Shown: in pieces, positions 52,183 to 60,901 of the stretch | Position numbering within the stretch: position 1 is the first letter of the stretch | Layout: every line of letters starts with the position of its first letter | DNA from: Gemmatimonadaceae bacterium | GTDB lineage: Bacteria; Gemmatimonadota; Gemmatimonadetes; Gemmatimonadales; Gemmatimonadaceae | NCBI GenBank assembly: GCA_020846935.1 | Contig: JADLCY010000002.1 | Coordinates: 372,001 to 436,000 of the forward strand | Direction: 5' to 3' | Length of the DNA stretch: 64,000 bases | Translations under genes and position numbers: made by a program | The notes under the pieces: model-generated | Told to the model about the DNA's origin: nothing | The model's database searches: none | What the model saw: only the letters and a program-made list of their open reading frames with translations

Positions 52183-54909
52183 GTGGTCGATCGGGTGTTG
52201 GGAGTACCGTCGCCGTTCGCGGACCGTTACGCCGTCGTGCGTGAGCTCGGTCGCGGGGCGAGCGCGGTGGTGATCCTGGCTCGCGACCTCGTCCATGATC
52301 GCGAGGTGGCGCTCAAGGTTTTGTCCGCCGAGTACGCCAGCGTGCTCGGGTCCGAGCGCTTCCAGCGCGAAGTCCGCCTGGACCGTCGCCTTCAGCACCC
52401 CTACGTGATCCCGATCCTCGACTCGGGGGAGTGGGAGGGTTGGCTCTACCTCGTGATGCCGGTGGTCGAGGGCAGCGCGCTGCGCGCGCACCTCACGTCC
52501 CTGCGGCAGCTGCCCGTGGACGACGCGGTGCGTTACGCGCAGGAGATCGCCGATGCCCTGCAGCACGCGCATGACCACGGCGTGATCCATCGCGATGTGA
52601 AACCGGAGAACATCCTGCTGTCGGGCGGGCACGCGTGCCTGGCTGACTTCGGGATCGCCCGGGCGCTGGTACCGGCCACCGGCGACGACATCACCACCAC
52701 CGGGGTGATCCTGGGCACGCCGGCGTACATGAGCCCGGAGCAGGCCGCGGGTGATGCGCTCGATGGCCGGACCGATCAGTACGCCCTGGCATGCGTGCTG
52801 TTCGAAATGCTTGCCGGCATACCGCCATTTGTGGGCCCGTCGTCGCAGTCCATCATGCAGCAACGACTGGCCCGCCCTGCTCCGTCGGTGCAGGACTATC
52901 GACCGGCGGTGAGACGCGGACTCGCCCTCGTGATTGCGCGTGCCCTCTCCATGGCGCCGGCTGATCGGTTTCCAAACATGCGCGCCATGGCCGAGGCCCT
53001 GCACGCCGCGACGTCGCCGTCGCCGTACGGCATCGAGGCCGTAGCGCAGACACCGGTACGCCGCGGACCTGGCGTGCGCCGACTCGCTTTCGGCGCGGCC
53101 GCGCTGATCTCGGTCGGCGTCGCCACCTGGCTCGCCTGGAGGCCGGAGCGGGCGCGCGATCTCGTCCCGCAGGGCGGCGCGGTGGCTCTTCTCGGCGAAC
53201 CCGACGGAGCCAACGCGGAGGCAGCCCGCTTCTTCGTGCGCGGGCGCGCCGCGCTCGACACGGGAGACCTCGATAGCGCCGCTGCGGCTTTCTCACGATC
53301 GGCGGCAGCCGACCCCCTCTTCGCGCGGGCCGATCTGTGGCAGGCGCAGGTCATGCAGTGGAACCCGACGTACCGCTCATCAGCCGAATGGATGGGACCG
53401 GCCAGGCGCGCCAGCCGCGGGCGCCTGTCCACACGCGATTCGCTCCACGCCGTCGGACTCGTCGCGTTGGGCGATCGACGCTTTCCCGAGGCATGTGAAG
53501 CATTCGGCGCGCTGGTTCGTGCGGATTCGCAGAGCTTCGTTGGGTGGTTCGGACTGGGCGAGTGCCGCCGACTCGACCGCGCGGTCGAGCGTGACCGTGC
53601 AAGTCCATCGGGTTGGCGCTTCCGCGCCGAGCTGTCGGAGGCAATCCGGGCGTACGCCGAAGCGCTGGCCATCGCCCCTGGCGAAGCAATGGGCCCCGCC
53701 TTCTCCCGGGCACAGCAGGTGTTCCTCAGCTCCGCGTCGAGGGTACGGCCGGGCCGAGCCGTGATGCCGGATACGGGCGACTTCTTCGCCTACCCTTCGC
53801 TCCGCAACGACACAGTGGCGTTTGTCCCGTTTCGCTCCGGCGCTGGGGCGTCACTCGATCCGGCGACGAGCCAACAGGAGTTGACAGGTGCATGGCGCGC
53901 CGTCGGCGACCAGGAACTCGCGTTCGTGCGCCAATGGATACAACGCATGCCTGCGAGCCCTTACGCGAGGCTCGCACTCGCGCTCGCCCTCGAGGACGCC
54001 GCGCCACTCCGTGTTCATGACAGCACCGCGACTGACGCTCGCAGTGTCCTTCATGAGGCGCGGGCCCGAAATCCGGATGCACGAGTTGCCCTGCAACTCG
54101 CCGCCGCCGAAGTGCGCGTCCTGGTCAAGGCGGGCCGATGGGCCGAGGCTGGCCGCCTCGCGGATTCGCTGGTGCGACAGCCCCCCGCCACCGACTATGG
54201 CATTCTCGCGGCGCTCGCCGTGCTGCTGGGGAGCGAGCGAGCAGCGAGTGCCTTCCTCCGCCAAGGGTGGCGTGAACCGGCACGCGCGCGGGACGAGCAT
54301 CTGACGGACGTCCCCGATGCGGTGCTCGACGCACTGGCCCCGCTTGCTGCGGCCGTGTTGACCGGTGCATGCGAGAGTGCCCACCTGGACTCACTCGAGC
54401 ACAACGTCACGGATCGCATCAATACCCTAGTTGAACCGCGCCAACAGGCTGCGGTCCGGGCCGGCATCATCGATGATCTCCTCGTGCAGTCGGCACCGTG
54501 CACCAGCGGCGGGAGCATGCGCGGCGTCCGTGGCGCCGCGTCCGTGTCCGTAACGCACCGGCTGGCCGCGGCGGCGGGCAACGGCAATCGGCGCGCCGCG
54601 CTCGCCGCCCTGCACTGGATCGATGCACAGCGCGTTGCGACGAACCGCGCAAACATCTCGTGGGATGCCGTCGCGCTTGAAGGCTGGGCGCTCGCCGCAC
54701 TCGGCGACTCGACCCACGCCGCGGCGCGACTCGATAGCGCGCTTCGCGTGCTGCCTTACACCACCACGTTGCTCACGTCGCATGCGCGCCTCACCGGCGG
54801 ACTGCGGCGCACACTGCGCCTCCGTAGCGACCTCGCTCGACTTGCCGGCGACAGCGCGACTCACGCTCGATGGCGGGACGCCCTCCGTGATCTCACGGGG
54901 TGGCCGTAG
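52183..54909 (+). CDS. Ser/Thr protein kinase with TPR-like C-terminus
   Basis: A 908-residue transmembrane kinase. GTG 52183 is preceded by GGGAGGG; ATG 52150 is possible. Kinase landmarks: glycine loop ELGRGASA (21-28), Lys45 in VALKVL, catalytic HRDVKPEN (136-143), DFG (155-157) and GTPAYMSPEQ. A single transmembrane helix (FGAAALISVGVATWLAW) follows at about residue 300, then a 600-residue helical-repeat region with TPR-like units such as FFVRGRAALDTGDLDSAAAA and LDGALRVLPY-like ends. It diverges from the ECF/kinase pair, an arrangement that suggests a paralogous, perhaps competing, signalling input. The secreted protein gene downstream may be in the same unit. Confidence 0.9.
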   Translation: MVDRVLGVPSPFADRYAVVRELGRGASAVVILARDLVHDREVALKVLSAEYASVLGSERFQREVRLDRRLQHPYVIPILDSGEWEGWLYLVMPVVEGSALRAHLTSLRQLPVDDAVRYAQEIADALQHAHDHGVIHRDVKPENILLSGGHACLADFGIARALVPATGDDITTTGVILGTPAYMSPEQAAGDALDGRTDQYALACVLFEMLAGIPPFVGPSSQSIMQQRLARPAPSVQDYRPAVRRGLALVIARALSMAPADRFPNMRAMAEALHAATSPSPYGIEAVAQTPVRRGPGVRRLAFGAAALISVGVATWLAWRPERARDLVPQGGAVALLGEPDGANAEAARFFVRGRAALDTGDLDSAAAAFSRSAAADPLFARADLWQAQVMQWNPTYRSSAEWMGPARRASRGRLSTRDSLHAVGLVALGDRRFPEACEAFGALVRADSQSFVGWFGLGECRRLDRAVERDRASPSGWRFRAELSEAIRAYAEALAIAPGEAMGPAFSRAQQVFLSSASRVRPGRAVMPDTGDFFAYPSLRNDTVAFVPFRSGAGASLDPATSQQELTGAWRAVGDQELAFVRQWIQRMPASPYARLALALALEDAAPLRVHDSTATDARSVLHEARARNPDARVALQLAAAEVRVLVKAGRWAEAGRLADSLVRQPPATDYGILAALAVLLGSERAASAFLRQGWREPARARDEHLTDVPDAVLDALAPLAAAVLTGACESAHLDSLEHNVTDRINTLVEPRQQAAVRAGIIDDLLVQSAPCTSGGSMRGVRGAASVSVTHRLAAAAGNGNRRAALAALHWIDAQRVATNRANISWDAVALEGWALAALGDSTHAAARLDSALRVLPYTTTLLTSHARLTGGLRRTLRLRSDLARLAGDSATHARWRDALRDLTGWP

Positions 54910-54956
54910 GACCACCGGGCTTCGTCCAGGCCCACTCAGTCGAGGAGGAGGGAGTC

Positions 54957-56003
54957 ATGCATTCGCGCCATGCGACACCGACGCTCGCCCTGCTGGCCAC
55001 GCTTGGTCTCGAGGGCGCCGTGCCCACCGTGCCTCAACCAGCCTGCGCGCCCAATGGGAGCGCCGCATATCACGGCGCGCTCGAGCGGCCCCTGACCGGA
55101 ACCGGATCCTACGACTACAGCGGCTTCCGAAGCTTTGTGGAGAGCCGCACGTGGCTGGCGGAGGCCGGCGTCTCGCGCGTTCGCCGCCGGGGTGACTGTG
55201 GCCCGCGCTGCATCTACGCCGGTTCGCGCAACCGACGGGAGGACGAACCCACATCGTATGCTCTTGCGTCGAACCACCCCATATGCGATGCGGGAAGGAT
55301 CTCCATTCCCGACTTGCCGGCGAACGGCGTGCTGATCGGGCGCCTCAGGTATGACGGTGAACGCGGAACCGCGTCGGCCGCCGGCGACGCCAGCTTCAAC
55401 CTGACCTCGCGCCGTCCCATCACGACCACCAGGCGGCTGCGGGAGCACTACGTCGTGGTAACACCCGGCAAGCAACTCGTTGACAAGTCGACGTACGCGA
55501 TCTGGCGCATCGTTGCCATCTGGGACACCACTCGAAGCGGCCGGGGCGAGTTTGCGGTGGTCGACTCTGGTTTGTTCCGTGTGTGCCTGCCAACGCACAT
55601 GACAAGGAGTGGCGAGGTCCTCGCCAGCTTCCGAAGCTGCGCCGAGGTTGCCGAGCTGCACGCGCTCTCGCGCCTCACCGCAGTGCAGCAGCGTGTCTTG
55701 CCGACGTTTCAGGGAGACTCCGCCCTGCGCCAGGCGAGCACCTTTTCGCTCCTCGTTCGCGGTGACTCCGCAGCGCTCGATGCGCTGGCGCTGGTGCCGG
55801 ACTCGGTGAAGTTCGGGCGCGTGCCTGGTGATGATGCCCCCGAGGCCGAGGACGACCGACCGCACGGGCCGTTTGCCTCCGCGACCTGGCGCAACCCGTC
55901 GGTGAGGCGCCGGCTGCTGGCCGGGCGCTACGGAGAACTGCACGCGGACGCGCCGCTCTGGTACACGTGTGTGAACGGCTGCTGCACGGGAGAGCCCTGG
56001 TAG
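54957..56003 (+). CDS. Secreted hypothetical protein
   Basis: A 348-residue protein not assigned to any family. GGAGGAGGGA precedes ATG 54957, a very good ribosome-binding site. The N-terminus (THALALLATLGLEGAV-like; here TPTLALLATLGLEG) is a likely signal peptide. The mature part contains several Cys (PQPACAPNG, RGDCGPRCIYAG, HPICDAG and VCLPTHM) and ends CVNGCCTGEPW, suggesting disulfides and an extracytoplasmic location. It follows the second kinase by 47 bp and could be part of that system, for example a periplasmic ligand or target, but nothing in its sequence shows this. Confidence 0.6.
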   Translation: MHSRHATPTLALLATLGLEGAVPTVPQPACAPNGSAAYHGALERPLTGTGSYDYSGFRSFVESRTWLAEAGVSRVRRRGDCGPRCIYAGSRNRREDEPTSYALASNHPICDAGRISIPDLPANGVLIGRLRYDGERGTASAAGDASFNLTSRRPITTTRRLREHYVVVTPGKQLVDKSTYAIWRIVAIWDTTRSGRGEFAVVDSGLFRVCLPTHMTRSGEVLASFRSCAEVAELHALSRLTAVQQRVLPTFQGDSALRQASTFSLLVRGDSAALDALALVPDSVKFGRVPGDDAPEAEDDRPHGPFASATWRNPSVRRRLLAGRYGELHADAPLWYTCVNGCCTGEPW

Positions 56004-56109
56004 CCCGGTGGATGCGGGCTGCGGTGCAGAGGAACGTTCTGTCCCACCGACACGCGCGCTGGTCCTGCGCGCGGCTCAGCTTGCACCCCTCATTCCAGAC
56101 GAGGTCGTG

Positions 56110-57048
56110 ATGCGCCGTACGATCCTGTGGCTGTCGCTCTTCACGTTGGTCGCGCCACTCGGCGCGCAAGCGCCGGGCCAGGGGGCCGTGCTCGTCACCG
56201 GCGCGTCGAGCGGCATCGGACGGAAGATCACTGAGGCCCTTGCCGCACGCGGCTCCTACGTGTACGCGGGAGCACGGAAGGCCGAGGACATCGCGGAGCT
56301 GAGCCGGATCCCGAACGTGCAGGGCATTCGGCTCGACGTCACGATCCCCGGCGATATCGCCGCCGCGGTGGAAACGGTGCGCCGCGGGGGCCGCGGCCTC
56401 CACGGCGTCGTCAACAATGCCGGCATCGCCGTCGTCGGCCCGCTCATCGAACACGACGACCGCGAGTTGCTCGATCTCTTTGCCGTGAACACCTTCGGCC
56501 CGTTCCGCATCACCAGGGCCTTTGCCCAGATGCTCATCGAGTCGAAGGGCCGCGTCGTCACGATCAGTTCGATCTCGGGCATCCTCTCCGGCCCGTTCCT
56601 CGGCGCGTACAGCATGAGCAAACATGCGGTGGAAGCCTTCGGCGACGCGTTAGGCGCGGAGATGGCCCGGTTCGGTGTGCACTCGGCGCTCATCGAGCCG
56701 GGGAACTACCGCTCGGACATCGGGCGGAACACGCTGGCGCAGGTCGAGACGGCCATGGCCCGATCGAAGGGAACGCCATTCGAACAGAATATGCGCAACA
56801 TGGCCACGGCGATGGGCATGTACGACTCCTACCCCGAGCCCGACGCGGTGGCCGCGGCGGCCGTGCACGCGCTCTTCGACCCCAGCCCCCGGGTACGCTA
56901 CATGGTTGTGCCTGCGGCGCGACAGGCCGAAGTCACGATCCGCAAGGCCATCGACGAGCTTGTGCAGCTGAACGCGGGCCACCAGTTCACCTACGACCGG
57001 GAAACGCTGATCCGGATGCTCGACGAGTCGCTGGCAAGAAACCGTTAG
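56110..57048 (+). CDS. Short-chain dehydrogenase/reductase with a signal-like N-terminus
   Basis: A 312-residue SDR. The Rossmann nucleotide motif is TGASSGIG (30-37), followed by NNAG in LHGVVNNAGIAVVG, Ser in VVTISSISGIL and the catalytic Tyr/Lys in YSMSK. It would reduce or oxidise an alcohol/ketone with NAD(P)H. Unexpectedly the first 20 residues (MRRTILWLSLFTLVAPLGAQ) look like a cleavable signal peptide; SDRs are cytoplasmic, so either the protein is exported or the true start is internal, though no downstream start preserves the nucleotide fold. One LG pair uses TTA-GGC within a CGTTAGGC octamer. No pathway partner lies beside it. Confidence 0.82.
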   Translation: MRRTILWLSLFTLVAPLGAQAPGQGAVLVTGASSGIGRKITEALAARGSYVYAGARKAEDIAELSRIPNVQGIRLDVTIPGDIAAAVETVRRGGRGLHGVVNNAGIAVVGPLIEHDDRELLDLFAVNTFGPFRITRAFAQMLIESKGRVVTISSISGILSGPFLGAYSMSKHAVEAFGDALGAEMARFGVHSALIEPGNYRSDIGRNTLAQVETAMARSKGTPFEQNMRNMATAMGMYDSYPEPDAVAAAAVHALFDPSPRVRYMVVPAARQAEVTIRKAIDELVQLNAGHQFTYDRETLIRMLDESLARNR

Positions 57049-57187
57049 AGGCGACCATGAGTCGCTCGCTGTCCACGGGCGAAGGGTGCGGAGTGGAGTC
57101 TCCGACCCCTGCTCGTCCATCTCCGGAGCAGCGTCAGCAGCTGACACGGCGGAAGTCTCTACAGGTCCGACGCACGGGCCGCCCGAT

Positions 57188-58129
57188 TCAACGCTGATCG
57201 AACGCGACCTCGTATAGCCGCTCTTCGACCGGATTCCCGCCCGGCCCGCGTCGCATTCGCGTGAAGTACAGCATTCGACCGTCCGTGCTCACACTCGGCG
57301 CGAACTCGGCCAGCGCGGTGTTCACCCTCGGCCCGAGGTTGCGGGGCGGGCTCCAGCTCCGGCCACGTCGCTCGCTGACGTACAGATCCGAGTCGCCGAA
57401 TCCGTCGGGGCGCTCGGCGAGGAACACCAGCCACGACTCGTCGGGCGCAATGAACGGATTCGACGCCGTTTCGGGTGGCTCGTTGACCACCGTGAGCGTC
57501 TCCGGTGCGGCCCAACCCCCTCCCGCCAGCGGACGCGACCGCACGATCCATGACTTCCGCACCGGGACAGTCTGGGCCACGGTGAAGTAGAGCGTGCCGC
57601 TCCGCGTCACGGTGGCAAAGAACTCGCCACTCGTGGTGTTTATCGGTGCGGGGAGCCGCTGAGGCTCGCCCCATCCATTCGCTGCTCGATCGACATACCA
57701 GATGTCGAAGTCGGCGCGGGTGGAGTCGCGACCGGGCGCCGGCCGCACGGAGTTGAACCACACGCGCCGCCCATCGGGTGCGAACGCCGGGTCGATATCC
57801 CGCCAGCGACCGGAAAACGTCGCCGTGTCAGGCCGCTGCCACGTCCCGTCGGGGCCGCGACGTGATTCGAGAATGACCAGAGTTGGCGGCCCACCCGCGA
57901 CAGGAAACCGCCGCTCGACGGTCAGCAGCGTACCACCGTCGGGCGCGATCGACACCATGAACTGGTGCCCGGTCGACACGACGCCGGGCGCAACCTCGCG
58001 GGCCGGTTGCTCCGCAGGCGCCCTCGACTCCGGCGCGCTGCGCGTGCAGCCGCTGCCCGACATCAACGCAATGATTGCCCAGTGGGCGACCGCGCGTGCT
58101 TCTTTCCCCCTGCCGCCTCGTCGTGCCAT
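57188..58129 (-). CDS. PD40-repeat (TolB-like) lipoprotein
   Basis: A 313-residue lipoprotein; the lipobox lies in ALMSGSGCTRS. The body is a beta-propeller of PD40/WD40-like blades: VSIAPDGGTLLTVERR, DPAFAPDGRRVWFNSVR, NPFIAPDESWLVFLAER and APSVSTDGRMLYFTRMR. It resembles TolB-like propellers used as binding scaffolds; no enzyme function is implied. The C-terminal half carries the strongly repeated 'D-x-x-x-L/V-Y-F/V' blade ends. It is divergent from the LytTR regulator gene, which could control it. Confidence 0.82.
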   Translation of the reverse strand: MARRGGRGKEARAVAHWAIIALMSGSGCTRSAPESRAPAEQPAREVAPGVVSTGHQFMVSIAPDGGTLLTVERRFPVAGGPPTLVILESRRGPDGTWQRPDTATFSGRWRDIDPAFAPDGRRVWFNSVRPAPGRDSTRADFDIWYVDRAANGWGEPQRLPAPINTTSGEFFATVTRSGTLYFTVAQTVPVRKSWIVRSRPLAGGGWAAPETLTVVNEPPETASNPFIAPDESWLVFLAERPDGFGDSDLYVSERRGRSWSPPRNLGPRVNTALAEFAPSVSTDGRMLYFTRMRRGPGGNPVEERLYEVAFDQR

Positions 58130-58234
58130 GGCACCGTGCTCCGGGTTGCGCTTCGACGAGCGCTAGCTAGTGCTCCCACCGTGTGACTGGCAGTGGCGAG
58201 GGACGTACGAAACCATCCATGGGATGAGCGACCG

Positions 58235-59089
58235 ATGCATGTGATGCCAACGCGACGCGCACACGAGGGATTGCCGGGCATGCGCGTGCTGCTCGCCGGT
58301 GCAGTGCTCGGCATGGCCGCTCTCACACTCCAGATCCTCGTCGTCCACGGTCTCGGAGGTCGCGGCACACCGGTGTGGCACGCCGCTGGATGGGCCATCG
58401 CCACCATTGGCGTGTGGGTTCCCGTCACCATGTTTGCCTTCGTTCTTGCGCGCGGCATGGTGACCGGGCGTGGCAGGCCTGTAACCCGACTCCTCGGGAT
58501 GCTGGCACTCGCCTTCGGCTGTGTGATCGCCGCGTCCGCCCTGCGCGCGTTCATCGATCCGTTGTTGCCGCAGGCAGCGCAACAGACCGTGCCGAGCCTC
58601 GAGCTGTTCGGGCGCTTCCTCGCGCGTTGGAGCGGCCCCGGCCTGCTGATCGCGCTCGCCGTGGTTGCGCTGCCGTGGCTGACGGCCCGTTTCGACTCCG
58701 CGCCATCGACCGAACAGGCGACGCCGGTCACGTTCGCCGAGCGCATGGAGGGCAGCACCCTGAGCACCCTCGTCGTGCGTATTGGCGATCGATCGGTGCC
58801 AGTGGCGGTTGCGGACCTTCTCTGGATTTCCGCAGCCGGGAACTACGCCGAGCTGCACGGGCCGCGCGGCCGGCAGCTGGCGCGCATCACGATGTCGGAG
58901 CTGGAGCGTCGACTCGACCCGACTCGCTTCGTGCGTGTGCATCGCTCGTCGATCATCGCCCTCGACGCCGTCCGCGAGGTGCGACGGAACGGCGGATCGG
59001 TCGAGGTCGTGTTGTCCAACGGCCAGGCCATTGCCTTGAGTCGACTGGGTCGCAAGGCACTCGAAGAGCGGTTGGGTCGACGCGGCTGA
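58235..59089 (+). CDS. LytTR-type membrane-bound transcriptional regulator
   Basis: A 284-residue regulator with four transmembrane helices in its first half (VLLAGAVLGMAALTLQILVV, AIATIGVWVPVTMFAFVLA, LLGMLALAFGCVIAASALRA and GPGLLIALAVVALPWLTARF). The C-terminal half is a LytTR DNA-binding domain: DLLWISAAGNYAELHGPRGR, ITMSELERRLDPTRFVRVHR and SSIIALDAVREVRRNGGS. It lacks a response-regulator receiver, so it is a one-component membrane sensor, as in many phyla. Three starts are possible: GTG 58193, ATG 58235 (chosen, with GGGATGAG upstream) and ATG 58280. Confidence 0.82.
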   Translation: MHVMPTRRAHEGLPGMRVLLAGAVLGMAALTLQILVVHGLGGRGTPVWHAAGWAIATIGVWVPVTMFAFVLARGMVTGRGRPVTRLLGMLALAFGCVIAASALRAFIDPLLPQAAQQTVPSLELFGRFLARWSGPGLLIALAVVALPWLTARFDSAPSTEQATPVTFAERMEGSTLSTLVVRIGDRSVPVAVADLLWISAAGNYAELHGPRGRQLARITMSELERRLDPTRFVRVHRSSIIALDAVREVRRNGGSVEVVLSNGQAIALSRLGRKALEERLGRRG

Positions 59090-59189
59090 AGCCGGACCCT
59101 GGCGCACGGCGACTCCTCGAACCAGAATCGCCACGCGTCGGCGGCCGACCTGTTGTGCCGCTGACCTCACCCTCGGCATCGAGTAACTC

Positions 59190-60029
59190 GTGGAGAGCAG
59201 TTGGTCGCGGATCGAGGTCTCGCTCATCGTCGCCGACTACCTCTCCATGCTCGAGGACGAGGCGTCGGGGCGTCGGTACTCCAAGGCGGAGCACCGGCGT
59301 CAGTTGGGCCCCTTGCTCAACGGAAGGTCGCCCCAGGCGATCGAGTTCAAGCACTGCAATGTCAGCGCTGCGCTCAGGGACCTTGGCTTCCCATCGATCG
59401 ACGGCTACAAGCCGCGCTCCAACTACCAGCGTCAGCTGGTCGACGAGCTGCGAGATCAGCTCCAGCGGCATCCGTCGCTCCTGGACACGCTGACGCGTGT
59501 CGCGTCTTCGCCTGCCGTTGCGCCCGACGTACGCGACATTCTTTCGGTGGTTGTTCCCGCACCAAAGCGAGAACGATCGCCGGATAGTTGGCACGAGCGA
59601 CCAACCGTACTCGTAGCACCGGGAGCTTTCGCGGCAGCCGAGGCATCCAACAGGTCGCTTGGACAGACTGGTGAGGCGTTCGTGGTCGCCTTCGAGCGGG
59701 CGCGACTCTTCGCCGCCGGCCAACGACGGCTCGCCGATCGCGTCGAGCAGGTGAGCGTCACGCGAGGCGATGGGCTCGGCTATGACGTGCTCTCGTACGA
59801 GACGTCCGGGCGTGAGCGACTCATCGAGGTCAAGACCACGAAGTTCAGCCGGTACACGCCGTTCCTGATCACGCGCAACGAGGTGCGGTGCTCCGAGGAA
59901 CACGCCGAGCACTATTCGTTGTACCGCGTCTTCGACATGCGGGGCACACCGCGCATGTTCCAGCTCGACGGTGCCGTCTCTCAGACGGCGTTCCTCGATC
60001 CGGTGCAGTACCTGGGCCGCGCGCGGTAG
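59190..60029 (+). CDS. DUF3883-domain nuclease-like protein
   Basis: A 279-residue protein beginning at GTG 59190. The first 80 residues (VADYLSMLEDEASGRRYSKA, HRRQLGPLLNGRSPQAIEFK) match the N-terminal helical part seen in many DUF3883 proteins. The C-terminal part carries the DUF3883 core: LGQTGEAFVVAFERARL, GDGLGYDVLSYETSGRERL and IEVKTTKFSRYTPFLITRNE, with D, E and K in positions of a PD-(D/E)xK nuclease site. DUF3883 domains are found in restriction and other anti-phage systems. Alone here, so its role is unclear; no methyltransferase or helicase partner is visible. Confidence 0.82.
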   Translation: MESSWSRIEVSLIVADYLSMLEDEASGRRYSKAEHRRQLGPLLNGRSPQAIEFKHCNVSAALRDLGFPSIDGYKPRSNYQRQLVDELRDQLQRHPSLLDTLTRVASSPAVAPDVRDILSVVVPAPKRERSPDSWHERPTVLVAPGAFAAAEASNRSLGQTGEAFVVAFERARLFAAGQRRLADRVEQVSVTRGDGLGYDVLSYETSGRERLIEVKTTKFSRYTPFLITRNEVRCSEEHAEHYSLYRVFDMRGTPRMFQLDGAVSQTAFLDPVQYLGRAR

Positions 60030-60194
60030 CATCGCGGTTGGCATGACGCTGGGCGAATGACCGTGCGTGCGGTGCGTCTCGGCAGGCGAGCCGGCCCCCA
60101 AGGTGCGGCCACCTGGCGGCCCACCCTGTCGTGCCGAACACAGCCACGACAGGTATGGGGCGCGGCTCGCGAGCCGGCGCCGCCAGCCTGCTTG

Positions 60195-60554
60195 CTAGTG
60201 GTCGTCGTAGGGCCGCACTTCACACTCGCCTTCGAACGAAGGCCAGTGAACGCGGTGCAGGTCCATGAACCGGTTGGCCACTTCGAGCGCCTTTTCGCGC
60301 GACTCCACGTCGACCACGGCGAATCCGCCGATCACTTCCCTGGCTTCCGTGAACGGGCCGTCGGTGGTGCGGAGCTTGCCGCCCGCGAGTCGGATGCGGA
60401 ACCCGTGCGCGGTGCCCTTGAGACCCGCGGTCTCCTTGAGCGAGCCGTTGGCAAAGCTCTCGGTGACGAACGCGCCCATCGCTTCCATCAGCCCCGGGGG
60501 CACGGGCTCGGCGCGGTACGATTCGCTGTGCTTGATCATCATGAGGAACTTCAT
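60195..60554 (-). CDS. YciI/DGPF-domain protein
   Basis: A 119-residue protein starting at ATG 60554 with GGAG upstream. It has the YciI-like/DGPF family features: MKFLMMIKHSESYRAEP, then LRTTDGPFTEAREVIGGFAV with the characteristic D-G-P-F, and EVANRFMDLHRVHWPSFEGE. The fold is a ferredoxin-like barrel; many relatives sit near ECF sigma factors but none is adjacent here (the nearest lies about 9 kb away). Function is not established. Confidence 0.88.
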   Translation of the reverse strand: MKFLMMIKHSESYRAEPVPPGLMEAMGAFVTESFANGSLKETAGLKGTAHGFRIRLAGGKLRTTDGPFTEAREVIGGFAVVDVESREKALEVANRFMDLHRVHWPSFEGECEVRPYDDH

Positions 60555-60901
60555 GGCGTATCTCCGGAAGGGTCGTTGGAATTTGGTATCAGCCCGCCTG
60601 CGAAGGACTCCGCGGCAAGGGCCCTTACACCCTGACGTCGCGCGAGGGCGCCGGAAATCGACACGGCGGGCGAGCCTGGTGTCAGGCGGCTTCCGGCGAG
60701 GGGCCCGAGCCGGGGTCTCTCGTCGCCAGTGCCCGGTGGGCTGGGACGCGCCTCGGAGCTTGTTCCTTTGTCGCCAGTGCCCGGTGGGCGGTGGCGTGTG
60801 TCGGTGCATTGTCTCACGAATCTCCTGAACGCCCCAAACGCAAACGGCACGCCGGCCCGCAACTCCCGGACCGACGTGCCATTCGCTGATTGTCGCGCTG
60901 C
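60555..60901. repeat. Intergenic interval with a 20-bp direct repeat
   Basis: This interval has no convincing gene. It holds two exact copies of GTCGCCAGTGCCCGGTGGGC (60722-60741 and 60770-60789), 48 bp apart, and a hairpin near the right end (60846-60880). The repeat is bounded by different sequence on each side. It lies between the start of the YciI gene and the end of the second sortilin-like gene, both on the minus strand, so it must contain the YciI promoter and the terminator of the upstream gene. Confidence 0.6.
60846..60880 (-). terminator. Probable terminator of the second sortilin-like gene
   Basis: GGCACG and CGTGCC, with CGG/CCG pairing further in, form an imperfect stem on the minus strand, starting about 22 bp beyond the stop codon at 60902. 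The following minus-strand bases read GTTTGCGTTT. The stem has one mismatch per arm and a loop of about 15 nt. Confidence 0.55.

Noticed and set aside
51849-53004. Minus-strand frame continuing upstream of the ECF sigma factor and running opposite the second kinase
   Set aside because: The plus strand there carries complete kinase motifs (HRDVKPEN, DFG). The upstream part of the minus frame is non-motif sequence, so the sigma factor starts at 51846.
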